Source: Girardinichthys multiradiatus (Eukaryota > Chordata > Actinopteri > Cyprinodontiformes > Goodeidae). From it: a DNA stretch of 64,000 bases. The DNA is taken from positions 47,411,363 to 47,475,362 of the forward strand of contig NC_061812.1 in the NCBI RefSeq assembly GCF_021462225.1. The letters are read 5' to 3'. The position numbers and the translations under genes were made by a program. Under the pieces are notes generated by a model. The model had not been told where the DNA came from and did not search any database. It worked only from the letters and a program-made list of their open reading frames with translations. Shown here piece after piece: positions 56,395-64,000 of this stretch; positions within the stretch are counted from its first letter, which is position 1; the number at the start of each line of letters is the position of its first letter.

Positions 56395-57295
56395 TTGACT
56401 AGGGATTTCAAACTCCAGTCCTCGAGGGCTGGTGTTTTTAGATGTGTCTCTGGTCCAGCACACCTGAATCTATGGCCGAATTACCTCCTCACTATGAAGT
56501 GTGTACTTTGTACAAGTGCACGTAGGGGTTGAAGTGTGCATGTTGCAAGCATGCAAAATTGGAGAATTGGGACAGTAGGGGTTATGTCATCGTCTTGCAC
56601 CTCTGCACCGTAACTGCAACATCAAGAAGGATGGAAACCGGCACTGTTTTCGCAGTCTTGCTGCAAAAAAAATATTTTAAAACTGCAACAAGCAATAATT
56701 TTCAGGACAATAAAGTGCAGGGAAACAAAGGAGGCTTTTACACCAGACTCACCACACCAGTGCTTGTTTAAAAGGTAACTTCAGTGATATGGCCTACTGA
56801 CTACCCGGACTCACTCTGAACCCAGTGGTATCTTACAATGTCGAGCCTGGAAACCCAGTAAAAAAATACATTTGTCGGCTTCCTGTCTTTTACACAGTTC
56901 TTAATATTCTGATTTGATGGTTGATTTCATTGATAGTTGTGATTGGTTTTTGCTTAGAACGTCATCTGCAGCAGTGAATTGTGGGTAACATACTTCAGGG
57001 AAGTCCGCTTAGATGTGCGCTTAGCCGAAGTGTGGATTTAGGGCACAAAGGGGGCGGGGCTATGGACCACTCTGGAGAATTGGGACACACTACGCACTCA
57101 AACCCATCAACTAGAACGTGCAATTCAGGGACACAAGGGTGGAAGTGCGAGTATTGGGACAGGGCCAAGTTCTCCAGAATCCTGCTAATGACCTAATTAT
57201 TAGATTCAGGTGTGTTGATGCACAGGCACATCTAAAGGTTGCAGAACACTGGCCCTCGAGGACTGGAGTTTGACACCTGTGTCCTAGACATTTTG
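56395..57295. mobile_element. MITE with inverted ends, enlarged by an internal insertion
   Basis: The left arm (TTTCAAACTCCAGTCCTCGA at about 56408, CACACCTGAATCTA) is mirrored by the right arm (GATTCAGGTGTGTTGATGCA, CTCGAGGACTGGAGTTTGAC ending near 57277). The usual element of this type is about 200 bp. Here about 700 bp (56485-57185) with 'GGAGAATTGGGACA' motifs at both sides is inserted in the middle and is probably a second MITE. Confidence 0.7.
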
Positions 57296-57944
57296 ACAAT
57301 GGAAACTGAACCTTAAACAGTGTGGCATACATGTTATCTCATATACGTTCTCTCAAGAAGGCTGAGAAACCATCTTTCTAAGACTAAACAGAATCATCTC
57401 TCCTAACCTTTGCCACAGAATAGAACAATACAGAATACTTTTGTCAGGTCACATCAAGTAGAAAAAAAATCAAGGCACTAAATGTTTCTTTAACAACCAG
57501 TTCCTGTACATTGCAAATCAGCTGGCTGGAAATAAACTCCTAGACATTCACAGTGCGGAAGTACTGCCAGTTTCAAAACACACGTTAAGTCATGGTGTGT
57601 GAGCTAAAAGGTGTTCTATCCACCTTTTAAAACTACATTGGGTAAGCTACTAGTCCCATGTATGTTAAACAGCTAATTGGGGGTTGCAACCTGAGCAGAT
57701 TGCCTGACTAACCAGCTAGTATAAGTTAATTGTATTGTGTAACTCTACAGAATGCATAAGTACATTAAGTGATAATATTCTACGCAATAAGCACTTAAAA
57801 ATTATGCTAAATTGAGATGTTTATTGAGTGTTTATTTAATATTTTTCTTAAGTCTGTGTATAAAAAAAATCAAAAGAATAAAACATAAATAAATGTTATA
57901 CATGAACTTATAGGTTTACTAATAAAATGTCCAGGTTGTATCCT

Positions 57945-58042
57945 GCCTCTCGCTCGTAGACTGCTGGAGATAGGCACCAGCTCCCCTGTGACCCACATTT
58001 CAATAAGCCTTATAAAAGATGAATGAATGAATGAATATGCCA
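57945..58042 (+). mobile_element. SINE tail fragment
   Basis: 'CTGCCTCTCGCTCGTAGACT', 'GGAGATAGGCACCAGCTCCC' and a tail GATGAATGAATGAATGAATA. Same family as 18395-18772; only the last 100 bases remain. Confidence 0.8.
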
Positions 58043-58059
58043 TTATTAGCGGCAGGAAT

Positions 58060-58195
58060 AATTGTCACTTATGTTTTTCAAATAAAAGTAATTAGACTAT
58101 GTTATACCATGATAGCATGGAATTTTTATTCATTATAATTATACTGAAAGTCTTTTACTGGCCCATGTCTAGAGCAATCTGTGATTAGTGCTATT
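58060..58195 (+). repeat. Dispersed repeat next to a SINE (inverted copy at 18255-18385)
   Basis: Reverse complement of the block at 18255-18385 ('CAAATAAAAGTAATTAGACT', 'ACTGGCCCATGTCTAGAGC'), again directly following the SINE tail. Confidence 0.65.
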
Positions 58196-58223
58196 TCATT
58201 TTTGATGTTTGATTTAAATCATT

Positions 58224-58872
58224 TTAAAACCTGCTGAAGGCCTGGTCATTTATAGAATTTTTAAATAAAAATGACTCTTTTGTTACTGTTCGTATTATCC
58301 GTGTCTTTGTTTTGTCATCAATTTTCCTCCTGCGGCCACATCCAGCGAGGTTGGCTACAGTCCTATGGATCTTAAATTTCTGAATAATATGTGCAACTGT
58401 AGTCACAGGAACATGAAGCTGCTTGGAGATGGTCTTATAACCTTTACCTTTAACATGCTTGTCTATAATTTTCTTCCTAACCTCCTGAGACAACTCTTTC
58501 CTTCGCTTCCTCTGGTCCATGTTTAGTGTGGTACACACCATGTCACCAAACAGCACAGTGATAGCCTGTAGCCCTATTTATAGGCCCACTGACTGATTAC
58601 AAGAATGTAGACACCTGTGATGGTAATTAATGGACACACCTTGATTTAACATTATTTTCAGGGGTACCATCATTTTTGTCCAGGCCTGTTTCATGAGTGA
58701 ATTTTTTTAAGTAATTCTGTTGAAGCATGTTTGAAAAGTAATGTCTGACTTTCATTTGTTCATTTTCATAGAATTTGTATTCATTATTAGATTCAAGTTA
58801 TTTCTGTGACCATTGTGGGTTTTTCTTTAATTACCGAGTGGTATCAACAATTTTGTCCACGTGTGTATAAAA
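58224..58872 (-). mobile_element. Tc1-like transposon, 5' part with transposase N-terminus
   Basis: Read on the minus strand from 58872 (TACACACGTGGACAAAATTG, terminal repeat) there is a long 5' region including an inner repeat-like GGCCTGGACAAAAATGATGG. The ORF 58556-58224 follows: 'MDQRKRRKELSQEVRKKIID', 'KGYKTISKQLHVPVTTVAHI' and 'GRRRKIDDKTKTRIIRTVTK'. This is the paired-like HTH with the GRRR AT-hook-like linker of Tc1 transposases. The catalytic DDE domain and the other terminal repeat are missing. It differs from the DD36E element at 51824. Confidence 0.85.
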
Positions 58873-58969
58873 AAACTTTATTAGAAACTACTTTGTATCT
58901 GTTAACAAATACCTATGGTGTAAGTGTGAGCGTGCTTGTATAAGGTTTCTCTATAAAAATATGCAATAG

Positions 58970-60185
58970 CAAGTGCGGTTAGCCACAGACCTGCCTCCCT
59001 GGGCCCAAGACAGACACGGAGGAGATCTGAGCCCCAGCTATCCAAAGGCCCCCGACAACACAGGAACCCCGGGAGGACCACCGCCGGGACTAGCGCAACC
59101 CCCCCAGAGAAGAGCAGAGGACAGTCCGAGTGGAACTAGCCAGCAGCCACAGCGCAGAAGCCCCAGGGAGCTGCAGCGACGTGCCCACAGACTCCAATTG
59201 TTTACACTGGAGCAATCGTCTACACTGGAGCAGATCTAGTCATGGACACAGAGACCCAAAACCCCGGGCACATCAACTCCCAGCAGAGGGCAACTATAGT
59301 CTTGGGGACGAGGGGAGAGGGAGCAACCCCAGACACAAAAACAGACGCACACAGTCACAATCACACATTCCCACATAAAGACACACAACAATGGACGTCA
59401 TGCACTCCCTCACACTCCCCATACACACTCTATACTCCCAGGTCCAGGTACCAGTACCCCAGTGGGGCAACAAGCCCCAGGGCCCAGGAGGTGGTCCTCT
59501 TTATTGTGGGGTGGAGACAGGCAGACACCCCAGCACCAATTCGGACTAGTGCCGGCACCGCCCACACCCGAACAACCCAGACCCCGACCCCCCACTCCGA
59601 CCCCAGCCCCCAACGACCCCATCCTCATGTGGAGAGGCGGCCACCTAGGCCAAACAAGGCTGCCAACCACAGCCGCGCACCCGCCCCCACCGCCTTGAAT
59701 AAAATGGCCAGCCGAGCAGCACACTGCCAAGGTCGCCCAACAACACTGCCAAAGCCAGCAGCTCTGGCCTGCCCATCCATGAGAAAGAAACAAAAGATTT
59801 ATAAAATAAAGCAAACATTCACCAGCCGGATACCCGCAGCCAGGTCGACTAAACCGCCCTATGCTGATCACAACTTGCCAGCCTCCCCAGTGCAGGTACA
59901 AGAAACGCTCCGATGCCTCACCCACCCCACAGCAGCCCGGCATCAGGCCAGGGCCAGAGCCGCAGGAGGAAGGCTACCACAGTTCGCCAAAGACCAGGCA
60001 CCCGCCAGCCCCACAGCTCAACCCCAGAGCTGCCCCAGCATGCCGGCCGCACACAGTTCCACACGCCATACTCCTGCCGAGACCCACTCCCAACCCCAGC
60101 CCAGACCCTCACCAGAAGGCATGCTCCTTCTTCCAGCCTTCAACCCCAGACGGCAATCAGCGAACGGCGCTGTGAATTTTCAGTA
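58970..60185. repeat. 1.2-kb C/A-rich strand-asymmetric block, unclassified
   Basis: The + strand is dense in CCC, ACCC and CAC and low in T, so a 314-codon ORF (59242-60186) with a Pro/Thr/His/Gln-rich composition appears by chance. Shorter ORFs overlap it in every frame. No Kozak, domain or splice evidence. It resembles the complement of 45496-47335 in composition. It ends next to a TcMar derivative. Confidence 0.6.
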
Positions 60186-60888
60186 GATCTCAAAAGTTTT
60201 AATATCAAGCAAATTTCACTATTTTCTGTCACTCATTTCAATAGGTTTAAACCCATATAGATTCATTACCCATGGATGAAATATTTCAGGCTTTTATTTC
60301 ATGTATGTTTTTTTATGGTTTACAGAAAATAAAAATCCAGAATTCAATGTTTCGGAAAATGTTAATATTGTGAAAATGTTTAACATTGGTAACTCTCGAT
60401 GCTACACCCTAAATACCTAATGAACTCAAAACACCAAGTGTCAAGAGGAAGATGAGAGGAACCAGACGAAACAATGCAGATGACCTGAAGGCCGCTATCA
60501 TAGCAACCAGGGCTTCCATTACACCTCAGCAATGACACAGGCTAATCGCCTCCATACCATGCCTTATTAATGCAGTAATTTAGGCAAAAAGAGGCCCAAC
60601 CATTTATTGAGTGCATAGAAACGAAAATACTTTTCGGAAACCTGACATTTCTGTTTAAACTATCCTTTTTGTTGATTTTATGTAATATTCTGAATTTCAT
60701 AGACACAAAATTTTGTCCTTTATCTATAAAGCCATAATCGTCAAAATGATGAGAAACAAAGGCTTGAAATATTTCACTCTTTCTCTAATAAATCTATATG
60801 ATGCATGAGTTTCACTTTCTGAAATAACGAAAAGTATTGAACTTTGTCCAGATGGTCTAATTTATGAGATATACCTGTATGTCATGAG
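60186..60888 (+). mobile_element. Tc1/mariner (ISRm11-like) deletion derivative
   Basis: The left arm ('GTCACTCATTTCAATAGGTT', 'ATGGATGAAATATTTCAGGC') is inverted against the right arm ('GCTTGAAATATTTCACTCTT', 'GTTTCACTTTCTGAAATAAC', ending ATGAGATATACCTGTA). Internal pieces such as 'CACCTCAGCAATGACACAGG' and 'CATTTATTGAGTGCATAGAA' belong to the transposase end of this family. Related to 11646-12078. Lies in cntn2 intron 1. Confidence 0.72.
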
Positions 60889-61094
60889 ATCTTTATGCCA
60901 TGGTGAAATTTCCCTTTGTACCATTTTTAATGCTTTATTTGGTCAGCAGCCACTATAAGGGGCATGCCAGCCAAATCTTGCTGTTATAACAGTTTAGCTT
61001 GTTTTCTGAGATGTATTTGTTGCATGCCAAGTTATGAGGGCTTTTGAGCTTTTGGAATGTTTTGATTTAAAATTGATTTAAATCTGCTTTCCAG

Positions 61095-61236
61095 TGGCAA
61101 ATGTGTGTGTCTCGGGTCACGACAGAGGGCCAGTGTTTGAAGAACAGCCGAGCAGTTTAATTTACCCAGAGGGCTTGATTGAAGGCAAAATAACTCTCAG
61201 CTGCCAGGCTAGAGCCAGTCCACCCGCAACCTACTC
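61095..61236 (+). CDS. cntn2: Contactin (cntn2-like) coding exon 2: start of Ig domain 1
   Basis: Acceptor TGCTTTCCAG at 61094. With the phase-1 G of the previous exon it encodes '[19 protein letters not shown]', then '[20 protein letters not shown]' and 'RASPPATYS'. 'GPVFEEQP' is the signature start of contactin Ig1, '[13 protein letters not shown]' holds the first Ig cysteine, and 'RASPPATY' is especially close to contactin-2/TAG-1 as I know it. Exon length 142 nt. It ends in TC, phase 2, with donor GTGGGT at 61237. A nearby GTAACA at 61241 would shift the reading frame, so the first is chosen. A CA repeat starts six bases into the intron. Confidence 0.85.
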
Positions 61237-61241
61237 GTGGG

Positions 61242-61259
61242 TAACACACACACACACAC
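61242..61259 (+). repeat. (CA)n microsatellite next to a splice donor
   Basis: About nine CA units immediately after the exon-2 donor of the contactin gene. Confidence 0.85.
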
Positions 61260-62533
61260 GTCTGTATTTTTAAAAAGACTTGCACCTTGTATTGACTTAT
61301 ATTCTTTTTACCTGCTGCATTAACTTCTAAGCCTAGCCCCTAACCTTGAAATGGCGGTCTGTTGCATTAGGACCTGACTTTGGTCCCCATAAGCCAATTG
61401 GTCTTCGGAAGTCTTACATAGACCACATAGACCCACATTTCTGCAATATTTCTTCCCATATTAGGACACTATATTCAGTTTAATGTTTTCTGCAGATGGG
61501 AGATGTATTGTGGAGCAAAAATAATAAATAATCGTAAAGTTTCATTAAACAAAACTAAGGGTGCATTTGAAAACATCATTAGTGTATTAGTGCTGCAAGA
61601 GATGTTTCATTCATGCAGAAATTATCAGCAGGTTGGTCAAGATCCAAACTGTTCTTTGTATTCTAACTTTTCCAATCCATCTAATGAAAAGCAACAGATA
61701 TCCATTTATACACCAAAAACTTGTCCTTAATCCTAATAATTTAATTTATGTTAATGATGTGTTAAAATGTCTATCATTTTCTCATGAATTGAGTATCTTC
61801 AATGCATAAAAACAATAACAGTTGCACATCTGTGTTAAAAAAGATGAATTTACACAACAGAGACTGACTGGTTTTCCAGGAAAACTGGACTTAGGAAATA
61901 GTAAGTCTAGCGATTGCTAGCTATCTAATTATATAGCCTTAGTAATTTGTCAGAATTAGCTCGTCAGACAATCCACGTTACCCTATAAAGTGTTTAATAA
62001 CGTCCAAAAATGCAACAAGAGCCAATTTTTGTAGGTCAAAGGAATGAGAGTAAACATGGCAACACACACCAGAATAGCAGGGAGAGTCATTATCAAAAGC
62101 AGTTATGAAAACAAGATAGAATAATTAAAAACTATTGTTGTACTAGGGCAGGGGTCTTTTTTACTTTTAAAATCTAAAAATAAAAATAAAATGGAGGTTC
62201 TTTGAAAAAATCAAATTTCCTATAGTAGATATTTATCCAAAATTACGGGTTGTCTTTTATTCCGAAGGTCATGTAACATTTGAGGCTCTACACAAGTTTT
62301 ATGTAGCTGGAATAAGAGCAAAAATGGCTTCTTGGATTAGCTTGACCCATACAAGATGGCAAAGAGCTAATGTTGGCAAAATTATGATTGTATAGGCTAA
62401 TCAATAAACTACAGAACCAGTTCACATCTTGTTGGGCAAGAAATAGGTCAGTGGCCTTAAAAAAGGAAAGCACATGGAATCTTGTTTTTCTGTAAACTAT
62501 GTTTTTTTTTTTTTACTGACTTTGGTCTTGTAG
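61260..62533 (+). other. cntn2 intron between coding exons 2 and 3
   Basis: AT-rich; no repeat family or extra exon recognised. A poly-T lies directly before the acceptor (62500-62516). Confidence 0.6.
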
Positions 62534-62703
62534 GTGGAAATTGAATGGCACACTTATGGAACTGGGATTGAGCCGGTACTCTTTGGTTGCTGGCAGCCTG
62601 GTGATCAGCAACCCAGACATTCAAGATACAGGATCATACCAGTGTCTGGCTAAGAACCCATGCGGAACCATCATTAGCCGAGCTGCTAATCTCAAATTTG
62701 GCT
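62534..62703 (+). CDS. cntn2: Contactin (cntn2-like) coding exon 3: rest of Ig domain 1
   Basis: Acceptor GGTCTTGTAG at 62533. In frame it encodes '[20 protein letters not shown]', '[20 protein letters not shown]', '[16 protein letters not shown]'. It has the Ig core Trp, the 'L-I-S-N-P' strand E, and 'D-T-G-S-Y-Q-C' with the second disulphide Cys. This completes Ig1 (the Cys partner is in exon 2). An N-glycosylation site NGT is present. 170 nt, phases 2 to 1, donor GTGAGT. In contactins Ig1-Ig4 form a horseshoe that mediates homophilic or L1-family binding. Assignment to CNTN2 over CNTN1 rests on the exon 2-3 wording. Confidence 0.88.
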
Positions 62704-62876
62704 GTGAGTGAACGAAGGCCTTTCTGGATGGGTTGCTCTTCATTAATTTAGCACTGAATCTTTATGATTATATTACATCTCTCTGTCACTGATGCTTCCT
62801 TTAAGCTCTCTATGTATAAACAATCTTTAGTTTTTGATATTTCCATCTTAATATCTGCATTTTCATCTTTCTTCAG

Positions 62877-62972
62877 ACCTTCATGACTTCCCACCTAACA
62901 GCAGGACTTCACAGACAGTCTATGAGGGTGCAGGCACTTTCCAAACCTGTCAGCCCCCACCACATTACCCAG
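62877..62972 (+). CDS. cntn2: Contactin (cntn2-like) coding exon 4: start of Ig domain 2
   Basis: Acceptor TTTCTTCAG at 62876, 96 nt, donor GTACCA at 62973. With the T from exon 3 it begins Tyr: 'YLHDFPPNSRTSQTVYEGAG' then 'TFQTCQPPPHYP'. 'F-G-Y-L' linking Ig1 and Ig2 and 'C-x-P-P-x-H-Y-P' around the first Ig2 Cys are contactin hallmarks. It ends in phase 1. The matching Ig2 Trp/Cys exons are outside the window. Confidence 0.86.
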
Positions 62973-64000
62973 GTACCATCCCTGCTTTAGTGTTTCAACT
63001 TGAGGTTGTCAATACTCACTTCTGGTATGAGACAGATCTTTGCAGGAAGAGAGATGTATTCATGCATCCTCAGACCGAGGCAGCCAGGGATTATTTGATA
63101 GAATAATAAGCACTGTGTTAGTGTTTGTGTAAATCATAAACACAATATCTTTAAAGGAATTAATTGAACTTGAGTAAGATTGAAAATGTATAATATGTCA
63201 CTATTGCATCTTAAAAGTGTGAAAATATCCTTGGATGTTTTGTGGGTCTTAAATCAAGAAATAGCAAAAGCACATTTTACTATAGTTGTTTTAACGCAGC
63301 CTCAATACAGGATTTTTTTTAAAGCTCGTATGAGCCTGTTTATGGTCAGGGCACAGCATCTGCATCCGCCTTATATCCAACATTTGATTGACCAATTCAA
63401 AAGCTTAATGTTGTTTGTTTTTAATTATTCAGAGGTGGAACAGCAGGTGTGCTTTGTATGACCACCCTGCTGCATAACAATTAACAATTGTATATGTTGG
63501 TTTGTGAGATCTTTTAGCCGGCTAAATGTTGTCCTACAGGTTCTATATATGTGATTGCTTGATTTTACAGGTCTGGGAATGACCAGGCCTGGATGTAGCG
63601 TGCTGAACTCAGCAAGCCAATTAAATGTTATCAACTGATTATTTCATGATTGACAAGGTGGGCAATTGGTTTTTCAATTAGGGTCAGTTGGTTTGAATAC
63701 CTTTGGTTCTTAATAAATGAAAATATAATTTAAAATCTGCTTTTTGTATTTCTTCAGGTCATTTTAATGGAAGAAATTTGTTAAATGATCTAAAATATTT
63801 AAGTTTGACAAAAATTCACAGCCCTGCATTTGTAGCAGGATATCTTGGTGAAGAACTTTACAGAAAGCAACATTATGCCATTAAAAATCTAATTCTGGTT
63901 TTGGTTTGCAGGGCAGTACCATTTGTTGTTATTATGGATCACAACATATGTTATGAACCATTTATTTATCTCTAATTTCAGTCAGGACTTGAAAGGTTTA
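62973..64000 (+). other. cntn2 intron 4 (incomplete)
   Basis: No exon continuing Ig2 was found before the window ends. AT-rich; no TE recognised. AG sites at 63571 and 63757 are not followed by contactin-like coding. Confidence 0.55.

Larger units (their letters stand above)
54297..61094 (+). other. cntn2 first coding intron (about 6.8 kb), TE-rich
   Basis: It runs from GTAAGT at 54297 to the acceptor TGCTTTCCAG at 61094. It contains a retroposon tail, a nested MITE, a SINE tail, a Tc1 fragment, a C-rich block and a TcMar derivative, listed separately. The remainder (54300-54940, 55090-56390 and 57300-57940) is AT-rich with nothing recognised. Confidence 0.7.

Noticed and set aside
59242..60186. 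314-codon Pro/Thr/His-rich ORF
   Set aside because: C-rich low-T sequence gives open frames in all three + frames. It lies within a contactin intron with no recognised domain.
63565..63640. Possible contactin exon after the AG at 63571
   Set aside because: The reading after it does not resemble the Ig2 continuation expected after 'PPPHYP', and no suitable donor follows.
1..64000. CRISPR arrays, operons, bacterial-type systems
   Set aside because: No regularly spaced repeats or prokaryotic gene organisation. The TE families and spliced contactin exons mark a vertebrate genome.

Overview
The window looks like intergenic and intronic DNA of a teleost fish. The evidence is the mix of transposons: Rex3 (RTE clade), Rex1, L2 and fish-type L1 LINEs, fish Ty3/Gypsy elements, several Tc1-like DNA transposons, a hAT element and tRNA-derived SINEs. 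The only host gene I can support is on the + strand at the right end. It is the 5' part of a contactin-family cell-adhesion gene, most like contactin-2/TAG-1 (cntn2). Its signal-peptide exon is at 54162-54296 and further coding exons are at 61095-61236, 62534-62703 and 62877-62972, with consistent splice phases. The gene runs off the right edge.

Layout. 1-1760: remains of an endogenous retrovirus-like pol and of a minus-strand Gypsy gag with a short LTR. 3685-6520: minus-strand L2 LINE split by a plus-strand Gypsy protease-RT piece. 7790-9425: first copy of an unclassified multimeric repeat (called R1 here). 9650-13850: Tc1 remnants around a unique, GC-richer stretch that holds a strong RE1/NRSE-like motif (11187-11207) and a candidate noncoding first exon ending in a splice donor at 12631; I infer this may be the cntn2 promoter and first exon. 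14305-18770: L2 tail, a 5'-truncated Rex3 with a perfect 14-bp target-site duplication, and a SINE. 19289-30991: a decayed minus-strand Gypsy element (gag, zinc knuckle, protease, RT, integrase), cut by a solo LTR, a hAT element (with its own nested MITE), an L1/Rex1 piece and an L2 tail. 30988-37100: a Rex1 fragment split by a second solo LTR of the same family, which is itself split by a near full-length Rex3. 37939-42270: a near full-length L2. 42900-47900: L1 fragment and two Rex3 fragments flanking a 1.8-kb G-rich block. 48590-50705: Rex1 endonuclease and L2 fragments. 50715-53405: second R1 copy carrying a 1.27-kb Tc1/mariner element whose DDE spacing is DD36E. From 54162: cntn2 with a TE-filled first coding intron.

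No CRISPR, operon, rRNA or standalone tRNA gene was seen. Almost all ORFs are TE-derived or chance ORFs. The main value of the window is its readable insertion order, supported by target-site duplications, and the possible long-range 5' architecture of cntn2. Family names come from motif and sequence recognition without a database search.
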